From assembly GCA_030637505.1 (NCBI GenBank), contig DAOWGJ010000183.1, positions 1 to 19,075 of the forward strand: 19,075 nt of DNA, written 5' to 3'. Each line of letters begins with the position of its first letter. Positions within the stretch are counted from its first letter, which is position 1. The stretch is from Holophagae bacterium. Lineage in GTDB: Bacteria > Acidobacteriota > Thermoanaerobaculia > Thermoanaerobaculales > Sulfomarinibacteraceae. This document shows, piece after piece, positions 1 to 7,617 of the stretch. The translations under genes and the position numbers were made by a program. The notes beneath the pieces were generated by a model, which saw nothing but the letters and a program-made list of their open reading frames with translations, searched no databases and had not been told where the DNA came from.

Positions 1-1051
1 ACGCGATCGTCACCCCATCGCAGAGATACACGTCCTGGATCGCGTTGAGCAGCTCGACACCGACGTTCATCGGCTTCTGGAAGGCCTTACGGCCGGAGAT
101 CAGGCCCATGCCTCCGGCTCGTTTGTTGACTACGGCAGTCATCACCGCCTGCTCCAGATCACCTGCGCCTCCGGAGGCTCCGCCCGAGTTGATCAGGCCG
201 GCGCGCCCCATATAGCAGTTGGCGACCTGCCAGCGTGTCAGTTCGATCGGGTTGTCCGGCACCAGATCCGAGTAGACAAGCTTGTTGGTCTTGCCGAAAC
301 CGATGGCGTTGTAGCCGCCGTTGTTCTCCGGCTGCTTCTGCTTGATGATGTCGGCCTGGATCGTCACGCCGATGTGGTTGGCCTGGCCGGTCAGGTCGGC
401 CGCCGCGTGATAGTCGACGCCGTCCTTCTTGAACTCGGAATTGCGCAGGTAGCACCACAGAACCGTGAACATCCCCATGGAGTGCGCCTCTTCGAAGGCC
501 TCGGAGATCTCCATGATCTGACGGCGGCAGTTGTCCGACCCGAAGTAGATCGTCGCCCCGATGCCGGCAGCGCCAAGGTTCCAGGCCTGCTCCACCGAAG
601 CAAAGAGGGTTTGGTCGAACTCGGGTGGATAGGTCAGCAACTCGTTGTGATTTATCTTGACGATGAAGGGGATCTTGTGGGCATATTTCCGCGAAATTGA
701 GCCCAATACGCCCAACGTCGACGCAACACCGTTGCAACCGCCCTCAATCGCCAGCTTGACGATGTTTGAAGGATCGAAGTAGATCGGGTTGGGAGCAAAG
801 GACGCCGCCCCGGAATGCTCGATACCCTGGTCAACCGGAAGGATCGAAACGAACCCGGCTCCACCCAGACGACCGGTGTCATAAAGCCACTGCAGCGACT
901 GCATCACCTTGGGACTGCGATCGGTCTGCGAAACGATCCGATCGACGAAATCAGGCCCCGGAAGATGCAGGACGTCCTTGGAAATTCCAGTGCACCGGTA
1001 GTCCAAAAGGGACGCCGAGTCACCCAGCTGTTGGCGAATCTTTTCAATCAT
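1..1051 (-). CDS. fbaB: Class I fructose-bisphosphate aldolase (FbaB/DhnA family), stop codon cut off by window edge
   Basis: Predicted cytoplasmic Schiff-base aldolase that interconverts fructose 1,6-bisphosphate with DHAP and glyceraldehyde 3-phosphate (glycolysis/gluconeogenesis). The frame encodes 350 residues, the same length as E. coli FbaB as I recall it, and resembles it throughout: SILPVDQGIEHS (69-80), GATIYFGS (165-172), KKDGVDYH (208-215), ADLTGQANH (218-226), NCYMGRAGLINSGGA (278-292) and a C-terminus ending VTIA. The likely Schiff-base lysine is K237 in ADIIKQK. After 350 codons one base (T on the minus strand) remains in the window, consistent with a stop codon just outside, so the protein is essentially complete. 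Start choice: ATG at 1051 lies 6 nt after GGGAGGAG. An in-frame ATG at 1057 abuts that Shine-Dalgarno sequence and is less likely. Family assignment is firm. Confidence 0.95.
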   Translation of the reverse strand, partial: MIEKIRQQLGDSASLLDYRCTGISKDVLHLPGPDFVDRIVSQTDRSPKVMQSLQWLYDTGRLGGAGFVSILPVDQGIEHSGAASFAPNPIYFDPSNIVKLAIEGGCNGVASTLGVLGSISRKYAHKIPFIVKINHNELLTYPPEFDQTLFASVEQAWNLGAAGIGATIYFGSDNCRRQIMEISEAFEEAHSMGMFTVLWCYLRNSEFKKDGVDYHAAADLTGQANHIGVTIQADIIKQKQPENNGGYNAIGFGKTNKLVYSDLVPDNPIELTRWQVANCYMGRAGLINSGGASGGAGDLEQAVMTAVVNKRAGGMGLISGRKAFQKPMNVGVELLNAIQDVYLCDGVTIA

Positions 1052-1057
1052 GATCAT

Positions 1058-1065
1058 CTCCTCCC
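1058..1065 (-). promoter_or_regulatory. Ribosome binding site of fbaB
   Basis: GGGAGGAG on the minus strand, 6 nt upstream of the ATG at 1051. It decides between two in-frame ATGs (1051 and 1057), because the one at 1057 directly abuts it. Confidence 0.8.
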
Positions 1066-1076
1066 GTCAGACCGCC

Positions 1077-1104
1077 ATTGTACCGGGAGTTGAAGAGAAT
1101 CCAA
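1077..1104 (-). promoter_or_regulatory. Sigma-70-like promoter upstream of fbaB
   Basis: On the minus strand a TTGGAT box (1099-1104) and a TACAAT box (1077-1082) are separated by 16 nt. These match the TTGACA/TATAAT consensus at 4 and 5 of 6 positions. Transcription would begin near 1070, giving a leader of about 20 nt that contains the GGGAGGAG ribosome site. This suggests fbaB can be transcribed independently of the upstream DUF3795 gene. Prediction from sequence only. Confidence 0.55.
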
Positions 1105-1151
1105 CCCCGGGCAGGGAGGAAAAGAAACCAGAACGGTCGTTGCTGCGCAGC

Positions 1152-1499
1152 TTACGGTCTGATTGAGGGACGCCCAAGATCTGCCATTGCCTTGGCGTGG
1201 GCATCAATGCCAACTTTCTTGATCTGCACAACGCAGGCACGCCGATCCGACCTCAGGAAGAACCCGATTGACCTCGAGAACACGTTGTGGAACTTTTTGC
1301 AGTCCCGGGGATCGTCAAAGTGTGCGCAAACGGCACACGAGGTGTATTCGTTCTCAATGCAGCACGAACGGACCTTACACCAGGCAGCTTTGTCGTTTCC
1401 TTGGCAACCCGGGCACCTTCCCTTGAGGAAACGAGGACAAGCACCGCAGAAAATTCCGCAGAACGCCACCAAGTCTGGACACGCTACAATTTCCTTCAT
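1152..1499 (-). CDS. Small cysteine-rich DUF3795-like protein
   Basis: A 115-residue protein with 13 cysteines, most in CxxC- or CxxxC-like spacings: C14, C18 and C21 (FCGIFCGAC), C29 and C32 (CPGC), C46/C47, C55 and C58 (CAVC), C67 and C89. The pattern, with an early FCG-(x)-CGxCP block, matches the DUF3795 family of presumed metal- or Fe-S-binding proteins of unknown function. Start: ATG at 1499 follows AGGAGGTG (1503-1510) closely, so a longer reading from 1580 is unlikely. A TATAAT box lies about 30 nt upstream. No signal peptide is seen, so it is probably cytoplasmic. It is co-directional with fbaB across a 100-nt gap that holds a separate promoter, so no functional link should be assumed. 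Family call is from motif recognition; ligand unknown. Confidence 0.8.
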   Translation of the reverse strand: MKEIVACPDLVAFCGIFCGACPRFLKGRCPGCQGNDKAAWCKVRSCCIENEYTSCAVCAHFDDPRDCKKFHNVFSRSIGFFLRSDRRACVVQIKKVGIDAHAKAMADLGRPSIRP

Positions 1500-1530
1500 G
1501 AACACCTCCTGGTCGTGAGCCTGACGACTG

Positions 1531-1536
1531 ATTATA
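1531..1536 (-). promoter_or_regulatory. -10 box (TATAAT) of the DUF3795 gene
   Basis: A perfect TATAAT on the minus strand, 31 nt upstream of the start codon at 1499, placing a transcription start near 1524. No good -35 box is seen at 16-18 nt spacing (GCTGCG at 17 nt). The decamer GACGTATAAT recurs exactly upstream of the DUF2147 gene (15551-15560). Confidence 0.45.
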
Positions 1537-1760
1537 CGTCCGATTTGACGGAACGCAGCATACGCAGTGGGAGGTGCCATCCGTTTCTGCCGATCGAGAA
1601 TTACAGTGGTATACTTGACGACAGGATAAATAACAAGTCGTGGGCCAACGCGGATGGCCCCTCTGGCATCTGACGGGAGTGGTCTCTCGAAGGTTCGGCT
1701 GCCGTCATGAGCCCGACCTGCTCGACGCCGAGGCCCCGCATCCAGTGGAGAGGGAGCGTC

Positions 1761-2255
1761 ATGGAACGTACCACCACGACCGGCGCCGGCGTCCTGCTCG
1801 TTGCCTTTTGGACAACTGTAGTGCTGGTCGGGGCGCCCTGGAGACTCTCGGCGACTGACGGCTCGACCAGGGGACAGTCGTCCGGAACCCCGGAAATCGA
1901 AGAGTCTTCCCGGCCAGGCAGTCGCGAATCGCCAGGCCTCGAAAGCCGAGAATCGGTGGGCGCAGCACAGCTGAAGCAGGGGTACTCGATGTCGTGGTGG
2001 ACCGTCGACGGTGGAGGTGGGACTTCCGCCGGCGGCTCGTTAAGCCTCGCTGCAACCCTGGCACAGCCCGACGCAGGCTCCCTCGCAGGCCCCGGCCTCA
2101 CCCTCGACGGGGGTTTCTGGTCGAGAGCCATGACGCCGCCAGAACCCCCTCTGTTCAGCGACGGCTTCGAAACCGGTGACACATCCCGGTGGAGCAGCGG
2201 CGTTCCATTGAAAAACCGAAAGGCAGCGGGCCTGAGACCAGATGGAGGTGAGTGA
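1761..2255 (+). CDS. Exported DGGGG/FSDGFE-motif protein of unknown function
   Basis: A 164-residue protein. Residues about 9-30 form a hydrophobic segment consistent with a signal peptide or membrane anchor. Residues about 31-70 are a Ser/Gly/Glu-rich, probably disordered stretch containing near-repeats (SRPGSRESPG, LESRESVG). It then has SMSWWTVDGGGGTSAGG, a Leu/Ala strand region, LDGGFWSR and finally PLFSDGFETGDTSRWSS. I recall the last two motifs from families of short secreted proteins in uncultured Acidobacteriota-like genomes, where FSDGFESGDTSAWS-type tails are common. Function unknown. ATG at 1761 follows GGAGAGGGAGC and directly precedes the hydrophobic segment; an upstream ATG at 1707 adds 18 unlikely residues. 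The stop overlaps the next start by one base (TGATG), so translation is probably coupled to the beta-helix gene. Confidence 0.75.
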   Translation: MERTTTTGAGVLLVAFWTTVVLVGAPWRLSATDGSTRGQSSGTPEIEESSRPGSRESPGLESRESVGAAQLKQGYSMSWWTVDGGGGTSAGGSLSLAATLAQPDAGSLAGPGLTLDGGFWSRAMTPPEPPLFSDGFETGDTSRWSSGVPLKNRKAAGLRPDGGE

Positions 2256-3967
2256 TGGCTACTCGCGTTTTCTTGGCGACAGTTTTGGCAGCGCTGGTTG
2301 TCTTCCCAGCCGGCATTTGGGCAGCGGAGGTCGGTACGGCTTTCACCTATCAGGGTGTGCTTGCCGACGGAGGTGTTCCCGCAAACGGAGAGCACGACTT
2401 CCGCTGTGCTCTCTTCGACTCGGACTACGGCGGCAGTCAGGTAGGAAGCACTTTCTATGTCGAGGACACTGGTATCTCGGAGGGCCATGTCACGCTTCAA
2501 CTCGACTTCGGAGCAGTCTTCGACGGAACGGCGGTGTGGCTCGAGGTCTCCGTTCGTGACGGAGCGAGCACCGGCGCTTACACCGTGCTCACACCGCGCC
2601 AGGAACTCACCGCCACCCCCTATGCCAGACACGCGGCGGCTGCGCAGCACGCGACCTCCGCCGACACCGCCACCAGCGCCGGGAATGCGGCACAGCTGGG
2701 AGGCGAGAATCCGGGCTACTACCTGGAATGGGTCAACATCAACGTGCCCCCGGACATCGCCGATGGCGATGACGACGTTCTCGGCGGGCTGACCTGCGGC
2801 AGCGGAGAGGTCGCCAGATGGTCAGGCACGGCGTGGATATGCTCGACGGCTGAAGCGTTCACGAGGACCTACGTCGTCGGCCCCACGGGCACCGCCACGG
2901 AAAACGGTACTGCGCTGCTGGCGGCACTGGCATCGATTCCCGTCCCAGTTTCTCAGGCGGAGGCGGCGCTGCTCAAGATCGAGCCGGGCCTTTACGACCT
3001 CGGAACGGCCTCTCTCGAAATGAAGCCGTGGGTGGACGTCGAGGGCTCGGGCAGGGTCATCACCAAGCTCACCTCCGACGTCTGCTTCACCGACAACACC
3101 GTGGCCGCCGTCATCGTGGCCGGCTACTCCGAACTGCGCGATCTGGCCGTGGAAAACACCTGCGATGAAAATACGAAAACGGCCGTTGGCATTCTCATCG
3201 ACGAAGAACGTTCTAGCATCAGTCGGGTCGATGTCCTTCTGGAGGACATTGTCCAGACCCAGGAGGGCATCACCATCGGGGAGAGACTTGCCCAGTTGAC
3301 GGAAGTGAAGGTCGTGGTGGTCAACGCAAATATCTACTCTCGAGGCATTCACATCACTGAAACCGGCGATTCAGCCGTCCTGAGACAGGTCACTGCAACT
3401 GCCTACGGAGGCGGCGGAGCCACAACCGTCGGCATCAAGAACTCGGGAGCTGGGGCAATCTGGCTCGATCACGTGAGCGCCGGGGCCAACTACGGGATGT
3501 ACACCTTCGCCATACACAGCGAAGGGCCCTGGCCCACATTTCAGCATGTGGTCGCCGGCACTCGCAACGGAGTCAACATGGAAGTCATCTATCTGTTGGA
3601 TCCCTACGACGCGCGTCTGGAATACGTCGAGACCAGGGTGGAGGGCGGGAGGGGAATCAGTGTGTATCAAACCCAGCCCGGATCCAGCTCAGGCCGGACC
3701 TTCAGCTTCCGGAATGTCGACATTGGGGGAGAGCCTGACCTCGGTCTCTTCTTCTACGCGAACAGCAGCGATTTTAAGGTCGTTGTCGACCACTGTCTCA
3801 TCAAGGGGGCAACAAACACCCTGGACGTGAGCGGAGACAGCGAGCTGGTTTTTCAGGTCGGGAGCTCCCGGCTCGAAGGAGGCCCCCTGGCTGCCACCGG
3901 GCCCACAGTCACATGTGCCGGAGTGTACGACGAGAACTACACCTTCTACCCGAGCACCTGCCCCTAG
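2255..3967 (+). CDS. Secreted right-handed beta-helix surface protein
   Basis: A 570-residue exported protein. Residues 1-24 are a signal peptide with probable cleavage after GIWAA. Residues about 28-125 resemble an N-terminal module recalled from large secreted proteins of Planctomycetes and Acidobacteria (FTYQGVLADGG, GHVTLQLDFG, VWLEVSVRDG, YTVLTPRQELTATPYA). Residues 126-150 are an Ala/Thr/His-rich stretch likely to form a helix or stalk. Residues about 155-200 hold LTCGSGEVARWSGTAWICS with two cysteines. The remaining ~350 residues have the short beta-strand pattern of a right-handed beta-helix (pectate-lyase-like fold), without recognisable lyase catalytic residues. It is probably a surface or appendage protein; an enzyme cannot be excluded. 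Start: ATG at 2255 follows GGAGG by 6 nt; GTG at 2252 is an alternative. It overlaps the upstream gene by one base and the convergent downstream gene by four. Confidence 0.8.
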   Translation: MATRVFLATVLAALVVFPAGIWAAEVGTAFTYQGVLADGGVPANGEHDFRCALFDSDYGGSQVGSTFYVEDTGISEGHVTLQLDFGAVFDGTAVWLEVSVRDGASTGAYTVLTPRQELTATPYARHAAAAQHATSADTATSAGNAAQLGGENPGYYLEWVNINVPPDIADGDDDVLGGLTCGSGEVARWSGTAWICSTAEAFTRTYVVGPTGTATENGTALLAALASIPVPVSQAEAALLKIEPGLYDLGTASLEMKPWVDVEGSGRVITKLTSDVCFTDNTVAAVIVAGYSELRDLAVENTCDENTKTAVGILIDEERSSISRVDVLLEDIVQTQEGITIGERLAQLTEVKVVVVNANIYSRGIHITETGDSAVLRQVTATAYGGGGATTVGIKNSGAGAIWLDHVSAGANYGMYTFAIHSEGPWPTFQHVVAGTRNGVNMEVIYLLDPYDARLEYVETRVEGGRGISVYQTQPGSSSGRTFSFRNVDIGGEPDLGLFFYANSSDFKVVVDHCLIKGATNTLDVSGDSELVFQVGSSRLEGGPLAATGPTVTCAGVYDENYTFYPSTCP

Positions 3968-5979
3968 TCCAACCACTCCACCATCTGCCGGCTCACTTCG
4001 GGGCTGCTCAACAACTCCAAGTGATTGGTGCGGAAGACGATCAGCTGCGATGCGTCCTTGAAACCGAGGGTTCGCCGTAGATCGTTGTGGTGGCCCAGCG
4101 CGCTGTTGAGCGGCACCAGGCCGTCGCCGATCAGGCGATCCGCCAGAGGTGAACGCTTGGAGGCCGTTGTTGCGGCCACGGCGAAGCAGGCCACACTCTC
4201 AGGCAAGGATACAATCTTGCGGTTATCGGGTTTGCGTTGAAAACGGGGGTGGCCGTACCAGTCTTCGTCGACAACATGGCCGAAACGAAGGTCAGTGATG
4301 CCGGCGCTCCGCAGCTGGCCCAGCTTGGCGAAAGGCGCAGAGTAGGGCGAGCTGCCCAAGATGACGTCCACCCAGTTACCCGCCCGCTCCAGAGGGGCGC
4401 CATGGTGCGGCGTGCCCATAAATACGATGCTCTTCAAGAGCCCCGGCCAACGCAAGGCGTCCAGTGTTGCGTAGTGGAAGGCGCTGCGAGTCAGCAAGCC
4501 CCCCATGGAGTGGGCCACCACGGTCAGTTCTTCAATCGGCGTGGGCCAGTGTAGGACCAGTTGCTCCAACTGTGCCGACAGTTCCCGCCCATTCTGAGAC
4601 ACGTGCAAACCGGAGTTGTAGCGCAGGTAGACGGGGGTGCAGCCCAGAGCCGTTTCAAGTGCTTCACCATGGTCGAATTGATGCCCTTCGCGCTGCACGC
4701 GCCACTGTGAATCGTTCATGCACAAACCATGGATCAGCAACAGCACCTTGCCCGTCGCCTCAGGCATCGGCGGCAGAGCGTTCCAGTCCAGCGCTTCGCC
4801 TCGATAGCGCAGAGTCATGGGGGTCACGAACGGGCTGCGGCCGGTGACCAGACGGTCACCCATCACGCCGTTGAGGGCCGCGACCAAACGTGCGCGGTCG
4901 GGCGTGTCGGCCTTGTCTTTGGCAACTGTTTCAAGAAACGGTTGCAGCTTGGCCAACACGGTGTCCACACCTTTACCCAGCAGCAGCGTGCCGTCGTGGA
5001 CACTCCTGTACACAAGGCCGGTGATGCCTCGTGTCAAACCCGGCGCCTTGCCGCCGGGAATGCCCATCGTATCCCACACCGACCGATGCACCCCTTCGGC
5101 GATCCGGGTGATTCCCGCGGTAGCCTGCGTTGCCATCTGAGCAGCCCCCCGAAGGTCCGAAGTGCGCAGGTGTTTGAGGGGATTCTTGGCAGGTGGTGTC
5201 CTGGGATCCATCAATCTGTCGATTCGCGCCTCTTCATGAAGGTCAATTCCGAAGTGGGTCTTCAGTAGCGTTCGGTACTCCTCCTGACCCGAAACCTCCC
5301 GCTCCTCCCGCCCCCCTCCGGCAGTCATGATCAGGCGGCTGTTCGACAGTGTGGTACGCCCTTTCGGTGTCGCCAGTGAGCATACCGTTTTCCGAGTGAA
5401 CTTGGACTCCGGAGATGTCTGTTGATATCGACACATGGCGCTGAAATCAGCAAGTCGACGGGGAGCCGGCGAAAAGACGTATTGTGGCTCCCAGTCAGAC
5501 TCTTGCCGACGCTCGAGGATCTTTTCGGAATCGGACCCGACCAGGCGGTAGGAGCTTCCATGCAGCACAGACTCTTCTCCGGCATCGAGTCGAAGCGGCT
5601 CCAGGAACGAATCTCCGAAACCCACGTCTGCAATAAAACTGCCCTCCACCTCAACCAGCAGAACCAGGTGGTCGAACTCGGGCCCCTGCCGAGCGCCGTC
5701 AAATACTCGCGCCGACAACATCACGACCTCAAAGCCGATCTGTTCAAGCAGCCACCCAAACAGTCCATTGAGTTCGTAGCAGAAACCACCTCGCCTACGC
5801 CGAACAATCTTGTCGAAGAGCGACGGAAGCGAGAGGACTATCGGTTGACTCAGAGGGATATCGAGATTCTCAAAGGGAACGGCGAGCATGTGCGCTCGGT
5901 GGAGCTGCGTCAGAACTTCGGCTGAAGGCTCGCGCGAGCCTCTGTACCCAATACGCTTGAGGTACGCGTCAATCTCCAT
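3964..5979 (-). CDS. Fusion of arylamine N-acetyltransferase and lipase-like alpha/beta hydrolase
   Basis: One 671-residue ORF with two enzyme halves. Residues 1-~260 are an arylamine N-acetyltransferase (acetyl-CoA:arylamine acyl transfer) with MEIDAYLKRIGY, VPFENLDIPL, C67 in RGGFCYELNG, H104 in FDHLVLLV and D118 in IADVGFGD, which are the Cys-His-Asp triad at normal spacing. Residues ~270-671 are an alpha/beta hydrolase of PGAP1/lipase type: a helical lead-in (SDLRGAAQMATQATAGI), oxyanion strand LLLIHG (413-418), nucleophile S491 in AHSMGG, then MGTPHHGAPL, probable acid D619 in IGDGLVPLNS and H653 in RTNHLELL. Both triads are intact and no stop or frameshift lies between them. Substrates are unknown. 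Start: ATG at 5979 is where NATs normally begin but lacks a Shine-Dalgarno site; GTG at 6072 has GGAGG 8 nt upstream and would add 31 residues. The stop overlaps the convergent beta-helix gene in CTAG. Cytoplasmic by appearance. Confidence 0.9.
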   Translation of the reverse strand: MEIDAYLKRIGYRGSREPSAEVLTQLHRAHMLAVPFENLDIPLSQPIVLSLPSLFDKIVRRRRGGFCYELNGLFGWLLEQIGFEVVMLSARVFDGARQGPEFDHLVLLVEVEGSFIADVGFGDSFLEPLRLDAGEESVLHGSSYRLVGSDSEKILERRQESDWEPQYVFSPAPRRLADFSAMCRYQQTSPESKFTRKTVCSLATPKGRTTLSNSRLIMTAGGGREEREVSGQEEYRTLLKTHFGIDLHEEARIDRLMDPRTPPAKNPLKHLRTSDLRGAAQMATQATAGITRIAEGVHRSVWDTMGIPGGKAPGLTRGITGLVYRSVHDGTLLLGKGVDTVLAKLQPFLETVAKDKADTPDRARLVAALNGVMGDRLVTGRSPFVTPMTLRYRGEALDWNALPPMPEATGKVLLLIHGLCMNDSQWRVQREGHQFDHGEALETALGCTPVYLRYNSGLHVSQNGRELSAQLEQLVLHWPTPIEELTVVAHSMGGLLTRSAFHYATLDALRWPGLLKSIVFMGTPHHGAPLERAGNWVDVILGSSPYSAPFAKLGQLRSAGITDLRFGHVVDEDWYGHPRFQRKPDNRKIVSLPESVACFAVAATTASKRSPLADRLIGDGLVPLNSALGHHNDLRRTLGFKDASQLIVFRTNHLELLSSPEVSRQMVEWLD

Positions 5980-6094
5980 GGCTTTTGCCCGCACGACCCT
6001 ACGAAATCCATCCGCCCTCAATGCCCTACACGCTCCTGGCTCATCGTACCATGTGGAGAATTGCCTGTTCACAGCACATTCCTCCAGTCTCGTG

Positions 6095-6107
6095 GATAAT
6101 GGGTCCA
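6095..6107 (+). promoter_or_regulatory. Possible leaderless promoter of the pentapeptide-repeat gene
   Basis: A GATAAT -10-like hexamer (6095-6100) ends only 6 nt before the ATG at 6107, so transcription would start at or next to the A of the start codon. No Shine-Dalgarno sequence precedes the ATG. No good -35 box is visible at standard spacing, so the call rests on the -10 box and the missing ribosome site. Confidence 0.35.
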
Positions 6108-7540
6108 TGGCCAATCAGGATCACCTCGCGCACCTCCGGTCAGGCAACTGGAATGCCTGGCGGAAGGCAAACCCCACCCTGGCACCCGATCTGATCGATG
6201 CGCCGCTTTCTGGAGCCGACCTCCGCGGCCTCAATTTCGAAAAGGCCCACTTGCGGGGGGTGAATTTCTCGGGCGCCCAACTGGACGGCACAAACCTGTG
6301 CCGGGCGTCGATTGAAGGCGCCCGATTTGAAGGCGCCTCGTTGATCGGTGCGAACCTCGACCACGTCCACCTGGATTTCCTCGATCTCTCCGGCCTCAAT
6401 CTCTCCGGGGCCTCGTTTGTAGGCGCCTCCTTTCGTGGCGTCGTCCTGGCAGAGGCAAACCTGGTTGGCGCCGTTCTGGACCGGGCCCAGCTGGAGAGTG
6501 CCATCCTTGACGGCGCCGACCTCTCTCGTGCCAGCCTAGTCGGCGCCTCCCTCAGGGGCGCTCGCTTCGACCGCACGGTCCTGCGCGAAATTGAGGCGCC
6601 GTCATCGATGCTCGAGGGGGTCGAATTGATCAACCTCGACCTTCAGGGGGCGCATTTCGCCGGCGCCCAAGCCGACACAGCCCAGTTTCGAGGATCCAAC
6701 CTGACAGGCGTTGATTTCCGGGGTGCTGCGCTGCGAAATGCCAACTTCCACATGGCTAATTTGGCCAAGGCCACGCTGGACCAGGCTCAGTGCGAGGGTG
6801 CCAGCCTCTCCCACGCCGACCTTTCGGACGCTTCTTTGGTCGAGACCAACCTGACTCAAGCGGACCTCCGTCACTCGATCCTCGTGCACGCGGTTCTGGA
6901 GGGTTGCACTCTGTCCGGCGCTCAGTTGGCCGAGGTCGACTTCCGGTCACCCAAGGTGGCGCGCCTGGCCTTTGCCGGTGCAAACCTCCGCAAGGCGGTC
7001 TTTTCGCGGTGCCAACTCCGGGGGTCGAACTTCCGAGAGGCGATGCTGGATGATGCCGACTTCCGTCATGCCAATCTGGAAGGAGCCGTGTTTCGTGGAG
7101 CACACCTCGCGGGAGCGAACTTCAGGCATGCCAACCTCAAAAATGCGGACCTGTCGAACGTGCAAGCCGGCGGCGCCGACCTCTCCGGCACCAATCTGAT
7201 CCTGGCCAAGGCCCATGACTCTGCGATGTTCGGTGCTGACTTCCGTTTCTCCGATGCCGTCGGTATCGATTTAGACCGGTCGGACCTCCGGTGGGCGGAC
7301 CTCCGGAACGCCGATTTCGCCAAGGCTTCGATGATCTCAACCCGGATGTGGGGCGCCAAGATCCGGAAAACGACGCTGCCGAGCAACAAAGGCCACTGGA
7401 AGATCCTGCTGATGATCAGCCGGATGCTCTCGGTCTTCAGTACCAAGACAGAAAAACGTAGGACTGCAAGGGACCAGCGCCGAGTGCAGGACGTTGCCGA
7501 ATTGGTCAGGGAACGGGAAAAGAAGCGCCGACTACGATAA
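6107..7540 (+). CDS. Large pentapeptide-repeat protein
   Basis: A 477-residue protein. It opens with the N-terminal signature of many pentapeptide-repeat proteins (GNWNAWRKANPTLAPDLIDA, residues about 13-32). It then has roughly 380 residues of near-continuous A(D/N)Lxx units, expected to fold as a right-handed quadrilateral beta-helix. The tail after about residue 410 breaks the repeat and is strongly basic (STKTEKRRTARDQRR, REREKKRRLR), suggesting an extended or coiled helix that may bind nucleic acid or acidic partners. No signal peptide, so probably cytoplasmic. Members of the fold include DNA-mimic gyrase protectors, but an N-terminal WNxWR head and this length are not diagnostic of that role, so function is unknown. 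Start: ATG at 6107 precedes the WNAWR head; upstream in-frame sequence from 5888 is antisense to the acetyltransferase gene. It is divergent from that gene across a 127-nt gap. Confidence 0.9.
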   Translation: MANQDHLAHLRSGNWNAWRKANPTLAPDLIDAPLSGADLRGLNFEKAHLRGVNFSGAQLDGTNLCRASIEGARFEGASLIGANLDHVHLDFLDLSGLNLSGASFVGASFRGVVLAEANLVGAVLDRAQLESAILDGADLSRASLVGASLRGARFDRTVLREIEAPSSMLEGVELINLDLQGAHFAGAQADTAQFRGSNLTGVDFRGAALRNANFHMANLAKATLDQAQCEGASLSHADLSDASLVETNLTQADLRHSILVHAVLEGCTLSGAQLAEVDFRSPKVARLAFAGANLRKAVFSRCQLRGSNFREAMLDDADFRHANLEGAVFRGAHLAGANFRHANLKNADLSNVQAGGADLSGTNLILAKAHDSAMFGADFRFSDAVGIDLDRSDLRWADLRNADFAKASMISTRMWGAKIRKTTLPSNKGHWKILLMISRMLSVFSTKTEKRRTARDQRRVQDVAELVREREKKRRLR

Positions 7541-7617
7541 CCGTCACGTCTCTGCCCTCCATTTCCACCTATGATCATGCTGGGCATGTTCAGGTCGGTA
7601 TTCGTACACCAGGTCAA

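Noticed and set aside
1615..1643. TTGACG at 1615-1620 considered as a -35 box for the DGGGG/FSDGFE gene
   Set aside because: No -10-like hexamer lies at 16-18 nt; GATAAA is only 4 nt downstream.
1078..1673. Plus-strand ORFs overlapping the DUF3795 gene
   Set aside because: No ribosome sites and composition typical of antisense frames; the minus strand has the regular Cys motifs, a -10 box and AGGAGG.
1601..2650. 349-residue minus-strand ORF antisense to the two secreted-protein genes
   Set aside because: Pro/Ser/Arg-rich with no domain pattern; the plus strand has signal peptides, ribosome sites and known family motifs.
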